From Bradyrhizobium sp. 186 (lineage in GTDB: Bacteria > Pseudomonadota > Alphaproteobacteria > Rhizobiales > Xanthobacteraceae), in the NCBI RefSeq assembly GCF_023101685.1, contig NZ_CP082164.1, positions 5,332,001 to 5,396,000 of the forward strand: 64,000 nt of DNA, given 5' to 3'. Numbering within the stretch: the stretch's first letter is position 1; each line of letters opens with the position of its first letter. Position numbers and translations under genes: made by a program. Shown here piece by piece: positions 25,080-33,316 of this stretch. The notes under the pieces were generated by a model. The model had not been told where the DNA came from and did not search any database. It was given only the letters and a program-made list of their open reading frames with translations.

Positions 25080-26054
25080 CTACGGCTTCAGGATCGACGC
25101 GCCCGTCGTCTTGCGGGCTTCGAGATCGATATGCGCCTTCGCGGCGTCCTTCAGCGCGTAGGCGTGGTTGATCGGCACGTGCAGCTTGCCGTTGATGACG
25201 GCCGCGAACAGCGTATCGGCGCCTTCCAAGAGCTCCGAGCGCGTGCCGATGTAGTCGTTGAGCTTAGGCCTCGTCGCAAACAGCGAGCCGTGAGTGTTGA
25301 GCTCGGCGATCGAGAACGGCGGCACCGGCCCTGAGGCATTGCCGAAGGAGACGAACATGCCGCGCGGCTTCAGGCAGGACAGCGAACCCGGAAAGGTTGC
25401 CTTGCCGACGCCGTCATAGACGACGTCGCAACCCTCGTTGCGGCTGATCTGCTTCACGCGCGCGACAAAGTCCTCCTCGTTGTAGAGGATGACGTGATCG
25501 CAGCCATTGGCCTCGGCAAGCTCGGCCTTCTCGCGCGAGCCGACCGTCCCGATGACATGGGCGCCCATCGCCCTCGCCCATTGGCAAGCTAGAAGACCGA
25601 TGCCGCCGGCTGCGGCGTGGATCAGCACACGATGATGCGGCTCGACCTTGAAGGTCTTGTGCAGGAGATACCAGACCGTCAGCCCCTTCAGCATCAGCAC
25701 GGCGCCCTGCTCGTAGGTGATGTGGTCGGGCAGCTTGACCAGCCGCTCCCAGGGGATGTTGCGCTCGCCGGTGTAGGCGCCGAGATTGTGATAGTAGGCG
25801 ACGCGGTCGCCGGGATGGAAATTCGTGACGCCCGGTCCGACCGTGACGACCTCGCCGGAGGCCTCGTTGCCGGCGATGAAGGGCAGCCCCGGCGCCTTGT
25901 AGAGGCCGGTGCGGAAATAGACGTCGATGAAGTTCAGCCCGACCGCGTGCTGGCGGATGTGCACCTCGCCGGTAGCAGGCGCCGGCACTTCGACGCTCTC
26001 ATAGACCAGGGCTTCGGGGCCTCCGACCTTGTGCACACGGACGGCTTTGGTCAT
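25080..26054 (-). CDS. NADPH:quinone oxidoreductase (zinc-independent MDR family)
   Basis: This 324-residue medium-chain reductase starts at 26054, eight bases after GAGGAG. It has the GroES-like domain (VGLNFIDVYFRTGLY, as in quinone oxidoreductases) and the nucleotide-binding motif AAAGGIG near residue 150, followed by the GSREK loop that favours NADPH. Zinc-ligand cysteines of alcohol dehydrogenases are absent. It probably performs single- or two-electron quinone reduction in the cytoplasm (QorA-like). It is convergent with the aminotransferase gene across the inserted repeat. Confidence 0.88.
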   Translation of the reverse strand: MTKAVRVHKVGGPEALVYESVEVPAPATGEVHIRQHAVGLNFIDVYFRTGLYKAPGLPFIAGNEASGEVVTVGPGVTNFHPGDRVAYYHNLGAYTGERNIPWERLVKLPDHITYEQGAVLMLKGLTVWYLLHKTFKVEPHHRVLIHAAAGGIGLLACQWARAMGAHVIGTVGSREKAELAEANGCDHVILYNEEDFVARVKQISRNEGCDVVYDGVGKATFPGSLSCLKPRGMFVSFGNASGPVPPFSIAELNTHGSLFATRPKLNDYIGTRSELLEGADTLFAAVINGKLHVPINHAYALKDAAKAHIDLEARKTTGASILKP

Positions 26055-26146
26055 CGCCTGGGCTCCTCGTTCTTCCTGCTCTCGGTCTTCGCGGATGAGC
26101 GAAAGACATCGCGCCTGCCTTGTCAACTCGACGCAGGTTGGAACGA

Positions 26147-26881
26147 CTAAACGGACGGCCTGCCGGCCTTCCTGCGGTTGCGCTTCGCCAACACGTTGAA
26201 GAACTCGACCGCCGCCGAGAACGCAATTGCGAAATAAATGTAGCCGCGCGGAATGTGGAATTGGAATCCGTCCGCGACCAGCGCGACGCCGATCAGCACC
26301 AGGAATGCCAGCGCCAGCATCTTGGTGGTCGGATGCTGCGCGACGAATCGCGACACCGGTCCCGACGAAATGTACATGATCAGGCAGGCGATCACGACGG
26401 CCGCGATCATGATCTCGATGTCCTGCGCCATGCCGATCGCGGTGATGATCGAGTCCAGCGAGAACACGATGTCGATGACGATGATCTGGACGATCACCCA
26501 GAAGAAGGCGTTGCGGCCGGAGTCCTGATCGCCCTCGCCGTCGTCGGCTTCGACCTCGGCATGGATCTCATGCGTCGCCTTCGCGATCAGGAACAGGCCG
26601 CCGCCGATCAGGATGAGATCGCGCCAGGAGAAGTCGTAACCCTTTATCGAGAACACCGGCGCGGTCAGGCCGATCAGCCAGACCAAGAGGCTGAGCAGGA
26701 TGATGCGGAATATCAGCGCCAGCGCGAGCCCGATCTGGCGGGCGCGGCGGGCCTGCTTCTCGGGGATGCGCGAGACGATCACCGACAGGAAGATGACGTT
26801 GTCGATGCCGAGCACGATCTCGAGCGAGGTCAAAGTGAGCAGCGCGGCCCAGGCTTCGGGGCTGGTGAGGAGGCGCATCAT
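26147..26881 (-). CDS. TerC-family integral membrane protein
   Basis: This 244-residue protein has about seven membrane segments and the TerC signatures LEIVLGIDNVIFLSV near residue 22 and IVFSLDSIITAIGMA near residue 140, each with a conserved aspartate in the membrane. A short charged loop lies in the middle (EADDGEGDQDSG). TerC proteins are linked to tellurite resistance and, in other bacteria, to manganese export and metalation of secreted proteins. Its start overlaps the pcs stop by four bases, so it is cotranscribed with pcs. Confidence 0.88.
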   Translation of the reverse strand: MMRLLTSPEAWAALLTLTSLEIVLGIDNVIFLSVIVSRIPEKQARRARQIGLALALIFRIILLSLLVWLIGLTAPVFSIKGYDFSWRDLILIGGGLFLIAKATHEIHAEVEADDGEGDQDSGRNAFFWVIVQIIVIDIVFSLDSIITAIGMAQDIEIMIAAVVIACLIMYISSGPVSRFVAQHPTTKMLALAFLVLIGVALVADGFQFHIPRGYIYFAIAFSAAVEFFNVLAKRNRRKAGRPSV

Positions 26882-27603
26882 GCGAAGGATCTTGCGAGCC
26901 GGATCACTGCGTCACTGAACACGATCCAGAGTGCGATCGCACAGAGAACGACGGTCACGCCCGTGCCGACGCGAAAGTCCATCTTCAGCACATAGAGCCC
27001 GAGCAGCGCCCAGATCGCGATCAGCGACATCGTCAGCCAGCGCAGCCGCACGACGCGGACCGGATGCAGCACGTGGAACGGCACGAAGGTCAGCACCACC
27101 AGGGCTGCGACCAGCAGCGTCGACAGCAGCGGCGGCCAATGCAGCAGGAACAGGTAGAACGCAGCGGCGTTCCACAGCGCCGGAAAACCGCGAAAATGAT
27201 TGTCGTCCGCCTTCATGCGCAGGTCGGCGAAATATAATGCGCTGGTGACGATGATGGCGACGCCGAGCAAGGGAGCTGCGACCGGCAACAGCAAGCCGCT
27301 CGCCACAATCGCGTAGGCCGGCACGAAGACATAGGTGACGAAATCGACCACGAGATCGAGCACGTCGCCGGACCAGTTCGGCTGCACATTCTTGACGTCG
27401 AGCCGGCGCGCGATCGGGCCATCGATCGCGTCGATGATCAGGGCTACGCCCAGCCATTGAAACATCGCCGCCCAGTGCTCGCGCACAGCCTCCAGCATCG
27501 CCAGCAGCGCGACGGCCGCGCCGAATGCGGTGAAGATGTGCACCGAGAAGGCCGCGGCGCGGATCGCAGGCGTCGGCTTCAAGGAATCCTCTTGGCTATC
27601 CAT
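26878..27603 (-). CDS. pcs: Phosphatidylcholine synthase
   Basis: This 241-residue membrane enzyme condenses choline with CDP-diacylglycerol to make phosphatidylcholine and release CMP. It has the modified CDP-alcohol phosphotransferase motif of Pcs enzymes, D-G-x2-A-R-x12-G-x3-D-x3-D, at residues 61-87 (DGPIARR through VLDLVVD). Blocks shared with rhizobial Pcs include SVHIFTAFG, QPNWSGD and LHPVRVVRLRWL. Several membrane segments follow. An in-frame ATG at 27645 would add 14 residues, but neither start has a clear ribosome-binding site. The enzyme depends on external choline and is typical of plant-associated alphaproteobacteria. Confidence 0.9.
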   Translation of the reverse strand: MDSQEDSLKPTPAIRAAAFSVHIFTAFGAAVALLAMLEAVREHWAAMFQWLGVALIIDAIDGPIARRLDVKNVQPNWSGDVLDLVVDFVTYVFVPAYAIVASGLLLPVAAPLLGVAIIVTSALYFADLRMKADDNHFRGFPALWNAAAFYLFLLHWPPLLSTLLVAALVVLTFVPFHVLHPVRVVRLRWLTMSLIAIWALLGLYVLKMDFRVGTGVTVVLCAIALWIVFSDAVIRLARSFA

Positions 27604-27731
27604 GGCTTCTGCTACCAGAATGAGACCGATTTGCACATCCGCCATTGCGGCGTTCGGCCGCGCAGTTCGTCATAAAAGCAGGCAAAATCAGCGGGCTTGA
27701 ATTTGCCGTGGAGCATGTCAATTGTCGTTCC

Positions 27732-28916
27732 ATGACAGACGCATCGACACTCTTTGACGCAGCCGTCATCGGCGGCGGGCCGGCGGGACTTGCGGCGGCC
27801 ATCGCGCTGGCGCAAGCCGGTGCCCGGACCGCGCTGGTGGCGCGGCGCGTGCCGTATGCCGACAATCGCACCACTGCCCTGCTCGGCGCCTCGGTCGATC
27901 TGCTGGAGACGCTCGACGTCTGGCCGCGTTGCAAGGACAAGGCGGCCGCGCTCGAAATCATGCGCCTGGTCGACGACACCGGCCGGCTGTTCCGTGCGCC
28001 GGAGGTCCGGTTCTCCTGTCACGAAATCGCTCTCGACGCCTTCGGCTACAACATCGACAACCGCTCGCTGATGCTGGCGCTGGAAGAGCGCGCGGCTGAA
28101 TTGCCCGACCTCGTCCGTTTCGACGACGAGGCTGAGAACGTCGTGATCGAAGCCGATGACGTCGCAATCCGCACGGCGTCCGCGCAGTTCCTCTCAGCCC
28201 GGCTCGTGGTCGGTGCCGACGGCCGGCATTCGCTGTGCCGCGAGGCCGCCGGCATTGCGGTGACGCGGCGCGACCTGACACAGACCGCGCTGACCTTCAA
28301 CGTCGGCCACGCGCGGCCGCATCGCAACGTCTCGACCGAGTTCCACACACCGCACGGGCCGTGCGTGTTCGTGCCCCTGCCCGGCGACCGCTCCAGCGTC
28401 GTCTGGGTCGCAGCTCCCGCGGAGGCCGAACGGCTTCGCGGCTTAAGCGACGAGGAACTGTCCGCCGCGATCGAGAAGCAGTCGCATTCCATTTTGGGAC
28501 GCATGACGGTCGAGCCCGGCCGCCACCTGTTCCCGCTGGCGATCGAGCGGCCCAAATCCTTCGCCCAAGACCGCATCGCGCTGGTCGGCGAAGCCGCCCA
28601 TGTGGTTCCCCCGATCGGCGCCCAAGGCCTCAACCTCGGCCTTCGGGATGCCGCCGACATCGCGAGACTCGCAGGCGAAGCCATCGCCGCCGGTACCGAT
28701 CCCGGCACGCCCGAGGTACTCAAGCGCTACGACCGGGCGCGGCGTCCGGACGTCCTGAGCCGGACGTTTGCGATCGATATCGCCAACCGCGCCCTGCTCA
28801 ACGATTTCCTGCCGCTCCAGCCGGTCCGTGCGGTCGGCATGCACCTGCTCGGCGCCATCGGCCCGCTGCGGCGCTTCGCCATGCGCGAAGGACTGACGCC
28901 GACCTGGCGACGGTAG
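27732..28916 (+). CDS. UbiH/COQ6-type FAD monooxygenase
   Basis: This 394-residue flavoprotein has the FAD-binding GGGPAGLAAAIALAQAGA near the N-terminus, the DG motif (VVGADGRHS, about 165) and the second FAD motif (IALVGEAAHVVPPIGAQGLNLGLRDA, quoted here in parts: ALVGEAAH and GAQGLNLG). This arrangement is that of ubiquinone-pathway hydroxylases of the UbiH/UbiF/COQ6 group, which hydroxylate the aromatic ring at the membrane surface. Which ring position is attacked cannot be read from the sequence. The ATG at 27732 is chosen because it places the Rossmann motif at the usual distance. It diverges from pcs. Confidence 0.85.
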   Translation: MTDASTLFDAAVIGGGPAGLAAAIALAQAGARTALVARRVPYADNRTTALLGASVDLLETLDVWPRCKDKAAALEIMRLVDDTGRLFRAPEVRFSCHEIALDAFGYNIDNRSLMLALEERAAELPDLVRFDDEAENVVIEADDVAIRTASAQFLSARLVVGADGRHSLCREAAGIAVTRRDLTQTALTFNVGHARPHRNVSTEFHTPHGPCVFVPLPGDRSSVVWVAAPAEAERLRGLSDEELSAAIEKQSHSILGRMTVEPGRHLFPLAIERPKSFAQDRIALVGEAAHVVPPIGAQGLNLGLRDAADIARLAGEAIAAGTDPGTPEVLKRYDRARRPDVLSRTFAIDIANRALLNDFLPLQPVRAVGMHLLGAIGPLRRFAMREGLTPTWRR

Positions 28917-28937
28917 TTTGGCGGCGATAGCCGCCGC

Positions 28938-29891
28938 TCAGGGGAATGCCAGCCGACCGGTCTGGAGCAACCACATCACGCTGGTCAGCGTGACCACGGA
29001 CGCGAAGGTGCCGAGCAGCACTGCGACGGAGGCGGATTCGATCCAGGCATCATTCTGCCGGGCGATCACGAACACGTTCAGGGCCGGCGGCAGCGAAGCC
29101 ATCAGCACCGCGGTCGCAGCCCAGGGCTGCGCGAACGGGCCGAACGCCAGCATCAAGCCGAACGCCGTGAGCGGATGGATCAGGAGCTTGACCGCGATCA
29201 CGCCCGGCACCTCCCACGGCACACGATCGAACGGGCGCAGCGCCACCGTCACGCCAAGCACGAACAGCGCAGTCGGAGCCGCCGCGTTCTGGAGGAAGGT
29301 GATGGTGCGGTCGAGCGCGACCGGCAGCTCGATACGCAATGCCGCGACCGCCGCGCCGAAACAGGCCGACATGATCAGGGGATTGAGCACGATCTGCTTC
29401 AGCACGACGCCGAAGGCGTGCACGAGCGAGGGATGGTCGCGGTCGGAGAGCTCGATCAGGAGCGGCACGATCGTGAACAGGAAAATGCTGTCGCAGCAGA
29501 AGATCAGCGCGGTCGGCGCCGACGCCTTCGTTCCGAGCACGGCGAGCGCCAGCCCCGGCCCCATGTAGCCGATATTGCCGTAGCCGCCGGAGAGGCCGGC
29601 GAGCGTCGCCTCGCGCAACGACAGCCGGCCGAGAACCTTGCCGACGACGAGCGCAAGGGTGAACGCAGCAACCGTCGACAGCGTGGTCGCGACCAGGAAC
29701 GGCGGGTTGTTCAGCTCCGAAAACGGCGTCTTCGACATGATCGCAAACAGCAGCGCCGGCAGCGACACGTAGAGCAGGAAGAAGTTCATCCAGGTGAGGC
29801 CTGATTCCGGCAGCGACTTGGTCTTGCCGCAGGCAAAACCGACAAAGATCAGGCCGAAATAAGGTAGGGCCAAATTGAGGATATCGAGCAT
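28938..29891 (-). CDS. AEC-family auxin-efflux-type transporter
   Basis: This 317-residue membrane protein has about ten hydrophobic segments and belongs to the auxin efflux carrier (AEC) family, shown by the PALLFAIMSKTPF and GGYGNIGYMGPGLAL regions and the C-terminal ALNVFVIARQND block. In bacteria such carriers export or take up small carboxylates such as malate or malonate. No metabolic partner gene is adjacent to suggest the substrate. It is convergent with the UbiH-type gene. Confidence 0.85.
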   Translation of the reverse strand: MLDILNLALPYFGLIFVGFACGKTKSLPESGLTWMNFFLLYVSLPALLFAIMSKTPFSELNNPPFLVATTLSTVAAFTLALVVGKVLGRLSLREATLAGLSGGYGNIGYMGPGLALAVLGTKASAPTALIFCCDSIFLFTIVPLLIELSDRDHPSLVHAFGVVLKQIVLNPLIMSACFGAAVAALRIELPVALDRTITFLQNAAAPTALFVLGVTVALRPFDRVPWEVPGVIAVKLLIHPLTAFGLMLAFGPFAQPWAATAVLMASLPPALNVFVIARQNDAWIESASVAVLLGTFASVVTLTSVMWLLQTGRLAFP

Positions 29892-29996
29892 TGATGAAGT
29901 GTTTTCTGAAGGCTTGGGGGCTATCTGCCCCTTAACGGCGGGTTAATTCGAAATGAGGGCACTAGCATCGGCCACAATCCTGGTCTATCGACGGGA

Positions 29997-30329
29997 ATGA
30001 TTAAAACGCGGACCGCCAAATTCCAGATCGGACAGGTCGTTCGCCACCGGATCTTCTCGTTCCGGGGCGTGGTCTTCGACATCGATCCGGAATTCAACAA
30101 CACCGAGGAGTGGTGGCTGTCGATCCCCGAGGAGGTGCGGCCCCACAAGGACCAGCCGTTCTATCACCTGCTCGCAGAGAACGCGGAGTCGGAATATGTC
30201 GCCTACGTCTCCGAGCAGAACCTGCTGCCGGACGATTCCGGCGAGCCGATCCGTCATTCCCAGGTCGCCGAGATCTTCATCAAGGACAAGGGCGGCGGAT
30301 ATCGCCAGCGCAACCCCTCGCTGAATTGA
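29997..30329 (+). CDS. hspQ: Heat shock protein HspQ
   Basis: This 110-residue protein matches HspQ (YccV, hemimethylated-DNA-binding-like domain) along its length: FQIGQVVRHRIFSFRGVVFD at the start and QPFYHLLAE plus YVAYVSEQNLL in the middle. HspQ is a cytoplasmic factor that tunes ClpXP/Lon proteolysis. The C-terminal tail (DKGGGYRQRNPSLN) is typical of alphaproteobacterial members. It is followed by a strong bidirectional terminator. Confidence 0.9.
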   Translation: MIKTRTAKFQIGQVVRHRIFSFRGVVFDIDPEFNNTEEWWLSIPEEVRPHKDQPFYHLLAENAESEYVAYVSEQNLLPDDSGEPIRHSQVAEIFIKDKGGGYRQRNPSLN

Positions 30330-30351
30330 GTTTCGTCGCCAAGCCGCCAGC

Positions 30352-30381
30352 AAAAAAGGCGCTCGAACCGAGCGCCTTTTT
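30352..30381. terminator. Bidirectional rho-independent terminator
   Basis: A perfect stem (ggcgctcg / cgagcgcc) with an AAC loop is flanked by AAAAAA on the left and TTTTT on the right. It can end transcription of hspQ on the plus strand and of the IalB-like gene on the minus strand. Confidence 0.92.
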
Positions 30382-30404
30382 CATGTCCGGAATTTGAGCC
30401 CCGA

Positions 30405-31220
30405 TTATTTCTGACCGGCCGGAGCCGCGCCGGGCGCAGTACCGCTCTGCTCGAGCTTCTTGCGCTGTTCGTCAGCCTTTTTCTGAAGCTCTTCCTGGAG
30501 CTTCTTCTGGGTTTCCTCGAACACCTTCGGATCGGTCGGCGGACCGTCATAGGCCTTCTGGAATTCGCCGGAGAGCGGCAGCGGCAGAGTCAGCGGCGCA
30601 CCGTTGGCATTGATCGCCTGAACAACGAGATTCTGGCCCTTCTTCATGCTGTTGATGAGCTCAGGCGTCGCCTCGTAGTCAGACATGCAGCCGTTCTGGA
30701 AGCAGATCACATATGGGCTCTGCAACGGAGCATTGCTGTCCACGATGATACGGGTGCCGTGCACGAGCTGCATGCCCAGCGGCAGCGTCACGCGCAGGAT
30801 CTTCTTCGGCTCGCCTTCCGGCTCGATGATCACAGCCGCGATGACCGGCTGGCCCGACTCGATGCGGCCGTCCTTGCCGGTAAAGCAGACCTGCTTGGCG
30901 TTGGCGTCCTGACCCTTGAGGCAGAACTTGGTCCAGGGGGCATAGATGAGCTGGATCTGCTGATCCGCCGGCTGGCCGCCCTGCTGCGCCGGAGCGCCTT
31001 GAGCGGGAGCCTGCTGGGCCTGGGGCGTCTGGGCGGGTGCCGGAGCCTTGGGGGCAGCCTTCGGCGCGGCTTTCGGAGCCGGAGCCGCCTTGGGCGCACC
31101 CGGGGCCGGCGCCGGGGTCTGGGCCCCTGCGGCAAACGGAACGGCCAACGCCGTCGCCGTCAACAGGGCGAGGAAGCGCCCGCGCGGCCGGACGGACGCG
31201 GCCAAGTAACGGAAATTCAT
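30405..31220 (-). CDS. Invasion-associated locus B (IalB)-family secreted protein
   Basis: The start at 31220 opens into a signal peptide (RFLALLTATALAVPFAAGAQT). The 271-residue product then has a Pro/Ala/Lys-rich repeat linker (PKAAPKAAPKAPAPAQ-type), followed by an IalB domain from about residue 85 (YAPWTKFCLKG, with conserved cysteines in FCL, VCFTG, ICFQNGC) and a charged coiled tail rich in Glu/Lys/Gln that ends AAPAGQK. IalB proteins are periplasmic; the name comes from Bartonella, but free-living relatives carry several copies. Function here is unknown. AAAGGG lies ten bases upstream of the start. Confidence 0.85.
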   Translation of the reverse strand: MNFRYLAASVRPRGRFLALLTATALAVPFAAGAQTPAPAPGAPKAAPAPKAAPKAAPKAPAPAQTPQAQQAPAQGAPAQQGGQPADQQIQLIYAPWTKFCLKGQDANAKQVCFTGKDGRIESGQPVIAAVIIEPEGEPKKILRVTLPLGMQLVHGTRIIVDSNAPLQSPYVICFQNGCMSDYEATPELINSMKKGQNLVVQAINANGAPLTLPLPLSGEFQKAYDGPPTDPKVFEETQKKLQEELQKKADEQRKKLEQSGTAPGAAPAGQK

Positions 31221-31480
31221 TGCGGAAAACCCTTTCTGAACGGGAAGTGCCCGAACCGCTCCGAAGCGCCGAACCTGGCCGCCTTGGGCGCGGCTCTCTC
31301 CCCGCCAAATGAGGCGGATAAGTGACGGGCTCGACGCTGTTGCGCGATTGCCCGCCTTCTTAGCGTGGCCGACGGAAAGATCAATGCCGGCAACCGTCTT
31401 TGGCCGCATCCGAGCCTGCGCCCCGTGAAATTCCCTGTGATAAGATTCAGGCCCGCCGGTCCTCGAATCAACGTGTGGCG

Positions 31481-33316
31481 ATGTTCATGTTCCAGCGCCT
31501 TTTCGAGGGCCTCGGCGTCCATCTTTGCGGTCTTGCGTTTGCACTGGCCGTCGCGCTGTCGGCCGGTGGCGCACAGGCCGAGGAAGCGCATGCCATCGCC
31601 ATGCACGGCAAGCCGGCGATACCGGCTGATTTCACCCATATGCCCTACGCCAATCCCAACGCCCCCAAGGGCGGCCGGCTGACTTGGGGTATCCTCGGCA
31701 CCTTCGACAGCCTCAATCCCTTCATCGTGAAGGGATTGGCCGTGCAGCAAACGCGGAGCTACGTGGTTGAAAGCCTGCTTGCGCGCGGCTACGACGAGCC
31801 GTTCACGCTTTACGGCCTCCTTGCCAAATCAGTCGAGACCGACAACGAGCGAAGCTACGTCGCGTTCCGCCTCGATCCCCGCGCCCGCTTCTCCGACGGC
31901 AAGCCGGTGCTTGCCGAGGACGTGCTGTTCTCCTGGCAGCTCTTGCGCGACCACGGCCGCCCCAACCATCGGCAATACTATGCCAAGGTCGCCAAGGCCG
32001 AGGCGCTCGATCCCCTCACTGTCCGCTTCGACCTCACCGGCGCCAATGACCGGGAATTGCCGCTGATCCTCGGCCTGATGCCGGTCCTGCCCAAGCACGC
32101 GGTCGACGTCGCGACCTTCGAGGAGACGACATTGACGGGCCCCGTCGGCTCGGGTCCATACCGGGTCACGGCGGTGAAGCCGGGCGCCAGCGTGACGCTG
32201 GCGCGCAATCCCGACTATTGGGGCCGCGACCTGCCGGTCAATCGCGGTCTCTACAATTTCGACGAGATCAGGCTCGACTATTTTCGCGAGGCCAACGGCC
32301 AGTTCGAAGCCTTCAAGCGCGGCCTCTATGATTTCCGCGTCGAGAACGAGCCGTTGCGCTGGCACGACGGCTACGATTTTCCGGCAGCGAAGAGCGGCGA
32401 GGTCATCCGCGACGCCATCAAGCCCGGCGTGCCGCAGCCCTCGGAATTCCTGGTGTTCAACACGCGGCGTCCGATCTTCGCCGACATCCGCGTGCGCCAG
32501 GCACTGACGCTCTTGTTCGACTTCGAGCTCGTCAACCGCAACTACTTCTTCGGGCTTTATTCGCGCGTCGCAGGTTATTTCGCCGGCTCGGACCTGTCAG
32601 CCTATGGTCGGCCTGCGGACGCACGCGAGCGCGAGCTGCTAAAGCCGTTTGCCGCGCGGATCCCAACGGACATCCTGGACGGCAGCTACCGCCTGCCGGT
32701 GACCGACGGCTCAGGACGCGACCGCACGACGCTGCGCGCGGCGCTCAGGCTTCTGTCGGAGGCCGGCTACGACCTCGATGGCACCGTGCTGCGCAACCGC
32801 GCGACCAAGGCCCCCTTCACGTTCGAGATGCTGGTGACGACCCGCGACCAGGAGCGCGTCGCGCTCGCATTCCAGCGCGACCTCAAGCGCGCCGGCATCG
32901 AACCGAGCGTGCGATCGGTCGATCCCGTACAGTTCGACCAGCGCCGGCTCGCCTACGAGTTCGACATGATCCAGAACCGCTGGGACCAGTCGCTCTCGCC
33001 CGGCAACGAGCAATATTTCTACTGGGGCAGCTCGGCCGCCGACAATCCTGGGACCCGCAACTACATGGGCGCCAGGGATCCGGCGGTCGATGCCATGATC
33101 GCCGCCCTGCTCGAGGCCCGTGATCATACGGCCTTCGTCTCGGCGGTGCGGGCGCTCGACAGGGCGCTGATCTCCGGCTTCTACACAATCCCCCTGTTTA
33201 ACGTATCCGAACAATGGATCGCGCGCTGGAATCGGATAGAACGGCCCAAGGCTACCGCGCTTTCCGGCTATCAGCCGGAAACCTGGTGGTCCAAGGGTGA
33301 GCCTCAAGCGAAATGA
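31481..33316 (+). CDS. YejA-like oligopeptide-type ABC substrate-binding protein
   Basis: This 611-residue protein is an extracellular solute-binding protein family 5 member. After a signal peptide (cleavage near AQAEE) it has the YejA-type start MHGKPAIPADFTHMPYANP and NAPKGGRLTWG, then PARFSDGKPVLAEDV-like and VGSGPYRV blocks. The YejA group binds peptides or peptide-like compounds, including microcin C in enteric bacteria, for import. No permease or ATPase genes are adjacent, so the partner transporter must be elsewhere. The next gene overlaps its 3' end by 20 bases if its GTG start is used. Confidence 0.85.
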   Translation: MFMFQRLFEGLGVHLCGLAFALAVALSAGGAQAEEAHAIAMHGKPAIPADFTHMPYANPNAPKGGRLTWGILGTFDSLNPFIVKGLAVQQTRSYVVESLLARGYDEPFTLYGLLAKSVETDNERSYVAFRLDPRARFSDGKPVLAEDVLFSWQLLRDHGRPNHRQYYAKVAKAEALDPLTVRFDLTGANDRELPLILGLMPVLPKHAVDVATFEETTLTGPVGSGPYRVTAVKPGASVTLARNPDYWGRDLPVNRGLYNFDEIRLDYFREANGQFEAFKRGLYDFRVENEPLRWHDGYDFPAAKSGEVIRDAIKPGVPQPSEFLVFNTRRPIFADIRVRQALTLLFDFELVNRNYFFGLYSRVAGYFAGSDLSAYGRPADARERELLKPFAARIPTDILDGSYRLPVTDGSGRDRTTLRAALRLLSEAGYDLDGTVLRNRATKAPFTFEMLVTTRDQERVALAFQRDLKRAGIEPSVRSVDPVQFDQRRLAYEFDMIQNRWDQSLSPGNEQYFYWGSSAADNPGTRNYMGARDPAVDAMIAALLEARDHTAFVSAVRALDRALISGFYTIPLFNVSEQWIARWNRIERPKATALSGYQPETWWSKGEPQAK